From: CADEDH01 sp965216205
Lineage (GTDB): Bacteria > Actinomycetota > Acidimicrobiia > Acidimicrobiales > SZUA-35
DNA length: 64,000 nt
Assembly: GCA_965216205.1 (NCBI GenBank)
Contig: OZ244139.1
Location: forward strand, 2,294,001 to 2,358,000
Direction: 5' to 3'
Below the pieces are notes generated by a model. It did not search any database, was not told where the DNA came from, and saw only the letters and a program-made list of their open reading frames with translations. Both the position numbers and the translations under genes were made by a program. Of the stretch, positions 1-7,959 are shown piece by piece (within the stretch, counting starts at the first letter, position 1; each line of letters begins with the position of its first letter).

Positions 1-1646
1 GGCAGGTCACCGGTGAGTGCGAGCAACGTCCCGGCGATCGCGTCGGGGGTGATGAACGTGACCGACCTGCCGCGATGGGCGAGGAGCTCGGCCACCGCGA
101 TCCCCACGTTGTTCCCGATCGGATCCCAGATGGCGGCGTGGCCGGGCACGACGGCCTCGAGCGCCTCCGGGTCGGCGTCGAGGACCGCCTGGGGCGTCAC
201 GACGCGCACGGTCTCGTCGCTGGGTACCGCGGCCTCCCGCATCCTTCCGCCGGTCGCCAGCACGATCGGCCCGTCCCAGTCGTCGAGGAGGGCTCGCTCG
301 GCCACGACCCCGAGCTGGACGGTCACCCCGACGTCGGTCACCCCGGCGGCCAGGTGGTCGGCGAGGGATTCGAACCGGGCGTGGCCGGGGGCCCTGGCGG
401 TGGTGCGGAGAAGCCCCCCGAGCCGGTCGCTGGCCTCGACCAGGGTGACCGCGCACCCGCCCTCGGCCGCCACCCGGGCCGCCTCGAGCCCTGCCGGGCC
501 GCCGCCGACAACGAGCACCGGCGGGCTTCCGCCGCCGGCGGCCCTGGCCGGTGCCGGCCCCGAGGTCTCGGTGCCCGCACGGGGCTCGACGATGCAGCCC
601 ACGATCGGATTGCGGTTGTCACGAACTCGGCAACGCTGATTGCACAGGACGCATGGCCGGGGGGGCCGCCCGGTTCGAAGCTTGTGGACGAGCTCGGGGT
701 CGGCGATCTGGGCCCGGGTGAGCTCCACCGCGTCGCATCGGCCCTCGGCGACGGCGGCTTCGGCCTGCGTCGGGTCGACGATGGAGCCCTGGGCGACGAC
801 CGGCACGGTCCCGTCGACGCTGGCGCGCACCCCAGCGGTGAGCTCGAGGTTGAAGCCCTCGCCGTGGTGGCCGGTCGGTCTCGTCTCGGCCACCGAGAAG
901 ATCGAGCCGCGCACCACCACCAGGTAGTCGACGAGCCGGGCCAGCTCGGCGGCGATGGGGCCGGCCTGCTCCGGGGTGATGCCGGCCCACGGGGCGAGCT
1001 CGTCGCAACTCAGGCGGAGGCCCAGAACCGCATCCGGACCGAGTCCGCGTCGGGTCGCTTCGAGCGCGTCGCGGGCGAACCGCAGGCGGTCCTGGCCGTA
1101 CTCGTCATCGCGGCGGTTGGTGAGTCCGGAGAGGAACTGGCGGACGAGGCTGTGCTGACCGGCGTTCACCTCGACCCCGTCCAGGCCACTGGCCACCGCT
1201 GCCGCCGCCGAGCGCTCGAAGCCGGCGACGACGGCCTCGATGTCGTCGAGCTCCATGATCTTCGGCACCTCGCGGGTGTCGACCTCGGGTTCATCGGACG
1301 GGGCCCACAGCTCGCGCTGCGAGTAGGCGGACGATCCCTGACCGCCGCTGTGGCCAAGTGCGGCGAGGAGGAGCGCGTCGGTTCCACGGCACGCGTCGAC
1401 GGTGATCGCCCACCCGGGCCCTGCCTCGGCGGCGAGTGGACACCGCTCATAGGGCCAGTCGGACGGGTGGACCGACGCCTGCTCGATGACCACCACACCG
1501 CACCCGCCCTCGGCCCGGGCCCGGTAGTAGGCGGCGTGCCGCTCGGAGATGGCCCGGCCCTGCCCGAGGTTGGTCTCGTGGGGACCGAACAGGATCCGGT
1601 TCGGCGCCTGGCGCCGCCCCAGGTCGAGGGGCTCGAGCAGCTTCAT
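1..1646 (-). CDS. Mycofactocin-associated FadH/OYE-family oxidoreductase (partial, C-terminus outside window)
   Basis: This is an old-yellow-enzyme/2,4-dienoyl-CoA-reductase-type flavoenzyme. The protein starts MKLLEPLDLGRRQAPNRI, the usual opening of the FMN-binding TIM barrel. About residues 330-360 carry the iron-sulfur motif CVLCNQRC followed 11 residues later by a further Cys (read from about 610-660). A dinucleotide-binding fold follows, with VLVVGGGPAGLEAARVAAEG. The architecture is therefore OYE barrel, [4Fe-4S] linker, FAD/NAD(P) domain, as in FadH. It lies 25 bp downstream of mftC on the same strand, and FadH/OYE oxidoreductases are a recognised companion family of mycofactocin loci, so it probably passes electrons to or from mycofactocin or an associated substrate. 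The substrate cannot be read from sequence. About 548 codons are visible and no stop is reached. ATG at 1646 is the first good start. Confidence 0.85.
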   Translation of the reverse strand, partial: MKLLEPLDLGRRQAPNRILFGPHETNLGQGRAISERHAAYYRARAEGGCGVVVIEQASVHPSDWPYERCPLAAEAGPGWAITVDACRGTDALLLAALGHSGGQGSSAYSQRELWAPSDEPEVDTREVPKIMELDDIEAVVAGFERSAAAAVASGLDGVEVNAGQHSLVRQFLSGLTNRRDDEYGQDRLRFARDALEATRRGLGPDAVLGLRLSCDELAPWAGITPEQAGPIAAELARLVDYLVVVRGSIFSVAETRPTGHHGEGFNLELTAGVRASVDGTVPVVAQGSIVDPTQAEAAVAEGRCDAVELTRAQIADPELVHKLRTGRPPRPCVLCNQRCRVRDNRNPIVGCIVEPRAGTETSGPAPARAAGGGSPPVLVVGGGPAGLEAARVAAEGGCAVTLVEASDRLGGLLRTTARAPGHARFESLADHLAAGVTDVGVTVQLGVVAERALLDDWDGPIVLATGGRMREAAVPSDETVRVVTPQAVLDADPEALEAVVPGHAAIWDPIGNNVGIAVAELLAHRGRSVTFITPDAIAGTLLALTGDL

Positions 1647-1671
1647 CGACTGCAGCGTAGGGGACGTGGTT

Positions 1672-2787
1672 TCAGGTGTGCTTCCTGCCCAGCGTGATCG
1701 GCACCGGCTTGGAGTGGTTCGACGTGGGGGCCGGTCGGTCGGCCGATCGCACGCCGGCGAGGGCCAGCTCGCCGTGCCCGCTGACACACTCCGGGTCGGG
1801 CCCGTCGAGGGGGAGTCCGGTGAAGAACTTGGCGGCCATGCACCCGCCCTGGCAGGCGTCGAACTGGCCACAGCTCGCACAGGCACCGGCCGACTGGGGC
1901 TCCCGTAGCGACGAGAACAACTCGCTGTGCGACCACACCGCAGCGAAGCCCCCGTCGTCGCGCACGTTCCCAGCCCGGAACTCCTCGTGCAACACGAACG
2001 GGCAGGCGTACACATCGCCGACCGGGTCGATCAGGCAGACCACGCGTCCGGCGCCGCACAGGTTCAGGCCGGGGAGGTTCTCCTCGCCGAGCGCATTCAG
2101 ATGGAAGAACGAGTCGCCGGTGAGGACCTCGGGCCGATCGAGCAGCCAGTGGTACAGCTCCACCTGCTGCTCGGGGCGAGGGTGCAACCGGTCCCAGGAG
2201 TCGGCACCGCGTCCGGCGGGCCGCAGCCGGGTGAGGCGGAGCTCGGCCCCGTAGCGGGCGGCCAACGCCTCGAATCGGTCGAGTTGACCGATGTTCTCCC
2301 TGGTCATGACCACGCTGATCTTGAACGGTCCGAAGTCGGCCGCTGCGAGGTGGTCCATCGCCGCGATAGCGGTGTCGAACGCGCCGTCGCCCCGTACCGC
2401 GTCGTTGGTGGCGGCGTCGGCGCCGTCGATCGAGATCTGGATGTCGGTGTAGTCCATCGCCGCGAGGCGACGAGCGCCTGCGGCGTCGATGCGGGATCCG
2501 TTGGTGGAGAACTTCACGCCGACACCGCTCGACGTGGCGTGGTCGACCAGGTCGTAGAAGTCGGGCCGGATCATCGGTTCACCGCCGCCGATGTTCACAT
2601 AGAAGATCTGCATCGCCGCCATCTGGTCGATGAGTTCGAGGACCTCGGCGGTCGACAGCTCGTCGGGATCGCGACGACCCGAGGAGCTGAGGCAGTGGAC
2701 GCAGGCCAGGTTGCAGGCGTAGGTGAGCTCCCACGTGAGGCAGATCGGGGCGTCGAGCCCGCGCTTCAGTTCGTCGGTGAGGCTCAT
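1672..2787 (-). CDS. mftC: Mycofactocin radical SAM maturase MftC
   Basis: This 371-aa radical SAM/SPASM enzyme matures the mycofactocin precursor MftA by oxidative decarboxylation of its C-terminal Tyr and crosslinking to the neighbouring Val (family knowledge). The radical SAM cluster motif CNLACVHC (C25, C29, C32) is intact, followed by the SAM-binding GGEP. The C-terminal third has the SPASM-type cysteines, seen as CGAGRVVC, then ACP, CASCGQFDACQGGC and a last Cys, which bind auxiliary Fe-S clusters. The ATG overlaps the mftB stop by 4 bases (ATGA), so translation is coupled. The position straight after mftA-mftB makes the assignment secure. Confidence 0.95.
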   Translation of the reverse strand: MSLTDELKRGLDAPICLTWELTYACNLACVHCLSSSGRRDPDELSTAEVLELIDQMAAMQIFYVNIGGGEPMIRPDFYDLVDHATSSGVGVKFSTNGSRIDAAGARRLAAMDYTDIQISIDGADAATNDAVRGDGAFDTAIAAMDHLAAADFGPFKISVVMTRENIGQLDRFEALAARYGAELRLTRLRPAGRGADSWDRLHPRPEQQVELYHWLLDRPEVLTGDSFFHLNALGEENLPGLNLCGAGRVVCLIDPVGDVYACPFVLHEEFRAGNVRDDGGFAAVWSHSELFSSLREPQSAGACASCGQFDACQGGCMAAKFFTGLPLDGPDPECVSGHGELALAGVRSADRPAPTSNHSKPVPITLGRKHT

Positions 2788-3134
2788 CGGTCACCATCCC
2801 TCTCGTCGGTGGACTCGTCGGCGGCGTGCGTGGGGGAGACGGGCTCCAGGAAGTCGGACGCCGCCAGCGCGGCGAGGGCCCGCTGGAAGCTCGGACGGCG
2901 GCGTTCGGGGACGCCGCACGATTCGAGCGCTTCGGCCGTGGTCGCGTGCTCGCCGAGGCAGGCCACCACGGCGACGAGGTCGGGCGAGCGCAGGAAGTTC
3001 AACCGCCGGTTGCCGTAGTGGTAGGCGAGCGCCCCGAACGGCTCGGGACGGAGGGCCACCCGAGGGTGGAGCCGCCACCGACCGTTCAGCGATCCCGCCT
3101 TCTCAGAGGTGAGGTGGCCCGACCTAGTAGACAC
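2784..3134 (-). CDS. mftB: Mycofactocin peptide chaperone MftB (RRE domain)
   Basis: This is the small PqqD-like RiPP recognition protein that binds the MftA leader and presents it to MftC. The conserved part runs RWRLHPRVALRPEPFGALAY then HYGNRRLNFL, the typical MftB opening, followed by a winged-helix-like segment (LGEHATTAEALESCGVPE). The likely start is GTG at 3134, inside the last codons of mftA (11-base overlap), giving 116 aa. No ATG, GTG or TTG exists between there and the conserved domain. A CTG near 3078 with an upstream GAAGG is a less likely alternative. The stop overlaps the mftC start. Confidence 0.88.
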   Translation of the reverse strand: MSTRSGHLTSEKAGSLNGRWRLHPRVALRPEPFGALAYHYGNRRLNFLRSPDLVAVVACLGEHATTAEALESCGVPERRRPSFQRALAALAASDFLEPVSPTHAADESTDERDGDR

Positions 3135-3255
3135 CGCACATGCCGTCGATCGAGATCTCCTCGACGAGGAGCTCCTCCTCGACGAGCTCGACGTCGGTCT
3201 CGAGCGCCTCCTCGGTCGACTCGGTGGGAACGACGGTCGTCGGCTCGGTGTCCAC
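3124..3255 (-). CDS. mftA: Mycofactocin precursor peptide MftA
   Basis: This 43-aa open frame starts at GTG 3255 with a near-ideal ribosome site (AGGAGG, 5 bases upstream). The product begins VDTEPTTVVPTES, is rich in Glu, and ends IDGMCGVY followed by TAG. The C-terminal IDGMCGVY is the hallmark of the mycofactocin precursor: MftC modifies the terminal Val-Tyr, and the remainder is removed as leader. The acidic stretch VELVEEELLVEEISIDGM is typical of the part bound by MftB. It lies between an alcohol dehydrogenase gene (58 bp upstream) and mftB (overlapping). Confidence 0.96.
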   Translation of the reverse strand: MDTEPTTVVPTESTEEALETDVELVEEELLVEEISIDGMCGVY

Positions 3256-3313
3256 GGGGGCCTCCTGTGCGGTTGGGCGTCCGGATGCGTGACCGACCAG
3301 GGTAGCCCTGGGA

Positions 3314-4477
3314 TCACCGCAGGTCGAAGCAGACCTTGATCGCCCCTCGCCGTCCGGCGGTGGCGGCGTGGGCGATCGCCTCCTCGTAGCGCTCGAGCGG
3401 ATAGGTGGCCGAGACGCAGCGGCCGAGGTCGGCCGCCGCCACCAGCTCCGTGGCCAGCTCGAAGGTGGTCGTCTCCGTACCGTCGGGGAGGCGCTCGGTG
3501 CCGTAGGTGTAGGCGCCGACCAACTCGGTCTCGCGGTGCCACAGCGCGGTCAGGTCGACCGTTACCCGTCCCGGCATCCCCACCAGCACGACTCGGCCCC
3601 GGGGTCGGGTGATGCCGATCGCCTCGTCGATCGAGGCCGCCGAGCCGACAGCGTCGATCACCACGTCGGCGCCGCCGGAGAGGTCGTCGCCGATGAGGAA
3701 CGAGCCCGTCGCCCTGCGGACGGCCCGCCCCACCTCGCCGGGGTCGACCACGAGATCGGCGCCGAGGCGGCTCGCCTCGGCCCGCTGCTCGGGGTGCTTC
3801 GCCCCGGCGATGATCGTGGTGACGTCGGTCAGGCGGCGAAGCGCGGCGATCGTCATCAGGCCCATGGTGCCGCTCCCGAGCACGGCGACCGTGTCGCCGG
3901 CGCCGACGCCTGCCTTCAGGGCGCTGTGGACCCCGACCGCCGCCGGCTCGATCATCACCGCAGCCTCGTCGGTCAGGTCGTCGGGGACGGCGTGGAGCTG
4001 CGACTCGTGGGCGATGAACTCGCTGGACCACCCACCGCCGGTCGATGCGCAGTAGCCGGTCTGGATCCCCGGCTCGAGATCGCCGGCGACGAGGTGCCGG
4101 TAGTCGTCGCCATCGCCGGGTGCGGCGTCGGCGAACGGCGGCTCGAAGCCACGGCTGGCGTGCCCGAGCACGGGCTCGAGCACGACGCGGGTACCGTCCT
4201 CGAGCCGACCGGTCACCTCGTGGCCGGGGACGAACGGGAACGAGACCCATGGCTCGAAGTAGCGGGCCGACCGACCGTCGACGGTGGCGAGATCGGAGCC
4301 GCAGATCCCGGCCAGCGTGGTGGTGACGCGGTGCCAGCCCGGCCCGGGGAGGTCCGGGGGGTCGGTCTCGACGAGGGCCAGTGGGCCGGTCCTGGCCCCG
4401 CTGCCCGGTCGCAACCGCGACGTCACCGCCGCTGCCGCATACCGCGGCTCCGATCGACGGAACTCGAGCGCTCTCAC
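3314..4477 (-). CDS. Zinc-type medium-chain alcohol dehydrogenase, first gene of the mycofactocin operon
   Basis: This 387-aa protein belongs to the medium-chain dehydrogenase/reductase superfamily. It shows the GroES-like catalytic domain with GICGSD (Cys ligand of the catalytic zinc) and GHEVTG (His ligand), then a Rossmann domain with VLGSGTMGLMTIAAL and a later GRVVLVGMPG. The loop that usually holds four structural-zinc cysteines lacks them (GHASRGFEPPF region), so only the catalytic site seems kept. It starts at GTG 4477 and ends 58 bp before mftA on the same strand, suggesting co-transcription. Because mycofactocin serves alcohol oxidation in actinobacteria, this enzyme may be a cofactor client or make substrates for one. 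That is inference from position. Confidence 0.82.
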   Translation of the reverse strand: MRALEFRRSEPRYAAAAVTSRLRPGSGARTGPLALVETDPPDLPGPGWHRVTTTLAGICGSDLATVDGRSARYFEPWVSFPFVPGHEVTGRLEDGTRVVLEPVLGHASRGFEPPFADAAPGDGDDYRHLVAGDLEPGIQTGYCASTGGGWSSEFIAHESQLHAVPDDLTDEAAVMIEPAAVGVHSALKAGVGAGDTVAVLGSGTMGLMTIAALRRLTDVTTIIAGAKHPEQRAEASRLGADLVVDPGEVGRAVRRATGSFLIGDDLSGGADVVIDAVGSAASIDEAIGITRPRGRVVLVGMPGRVTVDLTALWHRETELVGAYTYGTERLPDGTETTTFELATELVAAADLGRCVSATYPLERYEEAIAHAATAGRRGAIKVCFDLR

Positions 4478-4588
4478 CGGTGCGAAGGCTACCCGGACGA
4501 GACGGCGGGTCCGGTTGGGGAGCGAGGAGGCGGGGCTGGAGCCCGCACACGTCCCTGGATGTCACAGGGCGCGTTTAACGTCGGCGGC

Positions 4589-4855
4589 ATGAGATTCACC
4601 ATCGATTGCAGTACCTGCCTCCGCAACCGGTCCCCGGCCTGCGACGACTGCGTCGTCATGTTCATCACCGACCGGGATCCCGACGAGGCGATCGTCGTCG
4701 ACGCAGCGGAGTTCGCCGCGCTGCGCCGCCTGTCGGCCGCCGGTCTGATCCCCGACCTGGCCCACGGCGAGGTGCTGTCCGGCGACGCTGCGCCGATCGA
4801 GACCGCCGAGGACGGGGAGGGCGCGCCGGTGACGAGGCTGCGCGACGTCGGCTGA
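4589..4855 (+). CDS. Small cysteine-containing conserved actinobacterial protein
   Basis: This 88-aa protein is divergent from the dehydrogenase. Its N-terminal third holds CSTCLRNRSPACDDC, giving four cysteines as CxxC...CxxC, a possible metal-binding knuckle. The rest is acidic with a short helical stretch (VDAAEFAALRRLSAAGL). Similar short proteins occur in actinobacteria without a known role, and I do not recognise a function. The start at ATG 4589 is chosen because the Cys motif begins only seven residues later. The next gene, queG, starts about 40 bp downstream. Confidence 0.7.
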   Translation: MRFTIDCSTCLRNRSPACDDCVVMFITDRDPDEAIVVDAAEFAALRRLSAAGLIPDLAHGEVLSGDAAPIETAEDGEGAPVTRLRDVG

Positions 4856-4897
4856 ATCCGTGCACCGAATCGGGCGGAATCAGCGGCAGGGTGGCGC

Positions 4898-6169
4898 ATG
4901 CTGGAGGTGATGACATCAGCGGACCGTGCCGGCACCACCGCGGCGAACGACCGCGTCCCGACGGTGCCGTGCGAGACGGACGAGATGGATGAGCCGGTCA
5001 CGATCGAGCGGCTGCGGGCGATCGGGATCGATGCCGGGCTCGCGGCGGTCGGCGTCACCGACACCGCGGTCCTCGAACCGGCCCGGTCGGTCCTGCCGTC
5101 ACGTCGAGCCAAGGGGCAGTCCGCGACGATGCAGTTCACGTATCGCAACCCCGAGCGGGCGACCGATCCGGGTCGACTGCTCCCGGGGGCATCGTCGCTC
5201 GTGGTCGGGCTGCTCGACTATGCATCGCTCACCGCTGCGGGTGACCCCGGTCCGTGCCCTACCGGAACCGGGCGGGGTCGCATCGCCCGCTATGCCCGGC
5301 TCGATGTCTACGCCGCCCTCCGGGCCGGTCTGACGGCCATCGCCGACCACCTTCGGGCGGACGGTCACCGGGTCAGGGTCCTCGCCGATGACAACGCCCT
5401 CGTCGACCGGAACGCCGCATGGCGAGCGGGGCTGGGGTGGTACGGCAAGAACACGAACCTGCTCGTCCCCGGATCGGGGAGCTGGTTCGTGATCGGCGCC
5501 GTCGCGACCGACGCCGCCATCCGCCCCGATGCGCAACCGATCGGGGATCGCTGCGGACCGTGCTCGGCCTGCCTCGACGATTGTCCGACCGGTGCGCTCG
5601 TGGCGCCCGGTGTGCTCGATGCTCGGCGATGCATCGCCTGGCTCGTCCAGGCGGCCGAGCCGATCCCCGCCGAGCACCGGATCGCGGTCGACGACTGGCT
5701 GTACGGCTGCGACATCTGCCAGGAGGTCTGCCCCCCGAACCGCAGCGTCGGCCGTCGAGCTCCGTCGTCGGCCGAGGCGGATCGCCACGGTCTGGCCGGC
5801 TCCGACCGCCCCGACGGTGCCGCTGACGCCCACCTCGAGCTCGCCTGGGTGCTGACCGCCGACGACGACGACCTGCTCGAGCGATGCGGTCGCTGGTACA
5901 TCGCCGGGCGGGATCCCGACGTCCTCCGTCGAACCGCACTGGTGGTGCTCGGCAATCGGGCCGACGCGGCCGACCCGGCGACCGGTGCGCTGCTCGTCCG
6001 CTATCTGGGGCACCGGTCGCCCTCGTTGCGAGCGCACGCCGTCTGGGCGGCGCGGCGACTCGGGCTCGACGAGCTCGCCGCAGCCACCCGAACCGATCGG
6101 CATCCGCTCGTGCGGGCGGAGTGGGCGGTCGAGGTCGTGGCACGGTCCGAGGGGGAGCCATCGCAATGA
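4898..6169 (+). CDS. queG: Epoxyqueuosine reductase QueG
   Basis: This cobalamin-dependent iron-sulfur enzyme makes the last step of tRNA queuosine synthesis (epoxyqueuosine to queuosine). Seen in the sequence: an N-terminal QueG domain with GRIARYARLDVYAAL and RNAAWRAGLGWYGKN, then two [4Fe-4S] motifs, CGPCSACLDDCPTGAL and YGCDICQEVCPPN. The C-terminal HEAT-like helices (about residues 310-415) bind tRNA in the family. ATG 4898 gives 423 aa. ATG 4985 (MDEPVTIERL, closer to the family's usual start) is equally plausible. The 3' end overlaps the next gene by 4 bases. No other queuosine gene is in the window, so this may serve salvage or a pathway encoded elsewhere. Confidence 0.9.
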   Translation: MLEVMTSADRAGTTAANDRVPTVPCETDEMDEPVTIERLRAIGIDAGLAAVGVTDTAVLEPARSVLPSRRAKGQSATMQFTYRNPERATDPGRLLPGASSLVVGLLDYASLTAAGDPGPCPTGTGRGRIARYARLDVYAALRAGLTAIADHLRADGHRVRVLADDNALVDRNAAWRAGLGWYGKNTNLLVPGSGSWFVIGAVATDAAIRPDAQPIGDRCGPCSACLDDCPTGALVAPGVLDARRCIAWLVQAAEPIPAEHRIAVDDWLYGCDICQEVCPPNRSVGRRAPSSAEADRHGLAGSDRPDGAADAHLELAWVLTADDDDLLERCGRWYIAGRDPDVLRRTALVVLGNRADAADPATGALLVRYLGHRSPSLRAHAVWAARRLGLDELAAATRTDRHPLVRAEWAVEVVARSEGEPSQ

Positions 6170-7323
6170 GACGACACGTGCTCGTCACCAACGACTTCCC
6201 GCCGAAGATCGGTGGCATCCAGAACTACCTCTGGGAGCTCTGGCGTCGCCTGCCCCCGGACTCGTTCGCCGTGTACACCACGCCCTATGCCGGGGCCGCC
6301 ACGTTCGACGCGAACCAGTGCTTCCCGATCGAGCGGAGCCCCGAGCCGGTGATCGGGCCGTATCCGTGGTTGATCGACCGGATCGACCGCTTCGCGGCCG
6401 AGCACGACGCCGACCTCGTCATCCTCGACCCGGCCCTCCCGCTGGGAGCGATCGGGCCCCGCCTCCAGCACCCGTACGGGGTGGTGTTGCACGGTGCCGA
6501 GGTGACCGTTCCCGGTCGGCTGCCGCTGTCCGGGCGGTTGCTGGCCACCGTCCTGCGGTCGGCGTCCCTCGTCATCTCGGCCGGCGGCTACGCCCTCGCC
6601 GAGGCCGAGCGGTGCGCCGAGCGGGAGCTACCGGCGGTCGTCGTGCCGCCGGGTGTGGATGCCGAGCGATTCCGTCCGGCCGACCCGGACCGTCGTCGGA
6701 TCCTGCGACGCGAACTGGGCGTGACCGACGACCACTTCCTGCTGGCGTCGGTGAACCGGCTCGTGCCCCGAAAGGGGATGGACACGCTCGTCGCCGCTGC
6801 GGCCGCCCTCGACGAGCGACTCCGGTCCGACCCCTCGCCGGGGGTGAGCGGGGTGGAGGTCCTGATCGGTGGCCGCGGCCGCCACCGTCGCCACCTCGAG
6901 CGACGGATCGCGGCCACAGGAGCGCCGGTGCGTCTTCTGGGGCGGGTCGCTGACGATCGAGTGGTGGCCTTGTACCAGGCCGCCGACGCGATGGCGATGC
7001 TCTGCCGCGATCGCTGGCTCGGCCTGGAGCAGGAAGGTTTCGGGATCGTCTACCTCGAGGCTGCGGCCGCGGGAATCCCCCAGGTCGCCGGACGCTCGGG
7101 CGGGGCCCACGAAGCGGTCGACGATCGCGTCACCGGCCTCGTCGTCGACGGCCGAGACGATGCCGCGATCGTCGATGCACTCGAGCGGCTGGCCCGGGAT
7201 CCGGATCTTCGGGCCGAGCTCGGCCGGGCGGCTCGGGCCAGGGTCGAGGCCGAGTTCGACTACGACCACCTGGCCGATCGGCTCCGGGTGGCGCTGGCGT
7301 CGAGCGATCCGCGATCCGCGTGA
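6166..7323 (+). CDS. GT4 glycosyltransferase, PimB'-like phosphatidylinositol mannoside mannosyltransferase
   Basis: This 385-aa GT-B fold glycosyltransferase begins VLVTNDFPPKIGGIQNYLWE, the signature opening of actinobacterial PimB' proteins. The donor-binding half has SVNRLVPRKGMDTL and the EGFGIVYLEAAAAGIPQV motif, in which the family's catalytic or nucleotide-binding Glu occurs. PimB' adds the second mannose to phosphatidylinositol mannoside at the inner membrane face. The same gene stands near an SRPBCC protein and a ROK glucokinase in other actinobacteria (recalled synteny), as here. It is translationally coupled to queG. A different lipid acceptor cannot be excluded. Confidence 0.78.
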   Translation: MRRHVLVTNDFPPKIGGIQNYLWELWRRLPPDSFAVYTTPYAGAATFDANQCFPIERSPEPVIGPYPWLIDRIDRFAAEHDADLVILDPALPLGAIGPRLQHPYGVVLHGAEVTVPGRLPLSGRLLATVLRSASLVISAGGYALAEAERCAERELPAVVVPPGVDAERFRPADPDRRRILRRELGVTDDHFLLASVNRLVPRKGMDTLVAAAAALDERLRSDPSPGVSGVEVLIGGRGRHRRHLERRIAATGAPVRLLGRVADDRVVALYQAADAMAMLCRDRWLGLEQEGFGIVYLEAAAAGIPQVAGRSGGAHEAVDDRVTGLVVDGRDDAAIVDALERLARDPDLRAELGRAARARVEAEFDYDHLADRLRVALASSDPRSA

Positions 7324-7383
7324 GCGCCTCGGCCGCCCGTCGTGGTTCGCCAGCCCGGACTGGCTCCGGTACCCTCCTGTGCC

Positions 7384-7860
7384 GTGCACGACGTCCCGGC
7401 GAACGAGCACACGGTCGTGCTCACGACGGTGGCCGCCCCGATCGAGGCGTGCTTCCGGGTCGGGATCGACCTCGAGGCGTATCCGGAGTGGGTCGACGAG
7501 ATCGACGCAGTCGAGGTGCTGGACCGCGACGAGCAGGGTCGGCCGGTTCGAGCGCGCTTCGAAGCGGCCGGGATCGGCCGTCGATCGGTCTACGTGCTCG
7601 CCTACGACCTGAGCGGTGCGCCGGGACGGCTGGCGTGGCGGATGGTCGAGGGCGACCTGACCAGCAGGCTCGAAGGCGCCTACCTGTTCGAGCCGTCGCC
7701 CACCGCCACACCGGATCGGGTCGAGACCGACGTGACCTACGAGCTCATCGTCGATCTCGCGGTACCGCTGCCCGGCTACGTCAAGCGACGGGCGGAGGAC
7801 AAGATCGTCGACGCAGCGTTGCAGCGCTTCGCCGACCGGGTCATCGCCTCGTTGCCGTGA
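7384..7860 (+). CDS. SRPBCC (polyketide cyclase/START-like) family protein
   Basis: This protein of about 158 aa has the SRPBCC helix-grip fold: an N-terminal strand (TVVLTTVAAPIEACFRVGID), the characteristic LEAYPEWVDEI segment, and a long C-terminal helix (GYVKRRAEDKIVDAALQRFA). The fold forms a hydrophobic ligand pocket. The ligand is unknown. Homologues in actinobacteria sit beside PimB' and a ROK kinase, hinting at a link to lipid or envelope metabolism. GTG 7384 is preferred; GTG 7342 would add 14 residues. Neither start has a clear ribosome site. Confidence 0.75.
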   Translation: MHDVPANEHTVVLTTVAAPIEACFRVGIDLEAYPEWVDEIDAVEVLDRDEQGRPVRARFEAAGIGRRSVYVLAYDLSGAPGRLAWRMVEGDLTSRLEGAYLFEPSPTATPDRVETDVTYELIVDLAVPLPGYVKRRAEDKIVDAALQRFADRVIASLP

Positions 7861-7959
7861 ACCGGCCCGGCGGGTGAGGCTCAGGGGCGTTCCGCCCGGA
7901 CCCTCGATGGATCGGGTAATCCTGCTTGAGCCGGCACCGTTTCGCGTCGATGAGGAGGT

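Noticed and set aside
2784..4565. Single 593-residue frame covering mftB and the dehydrogenase region
   Set aside because: Only the last about 116 residues match a family (MftB); the upstream part is the wrong frame of mftA and the dehydrogenase.
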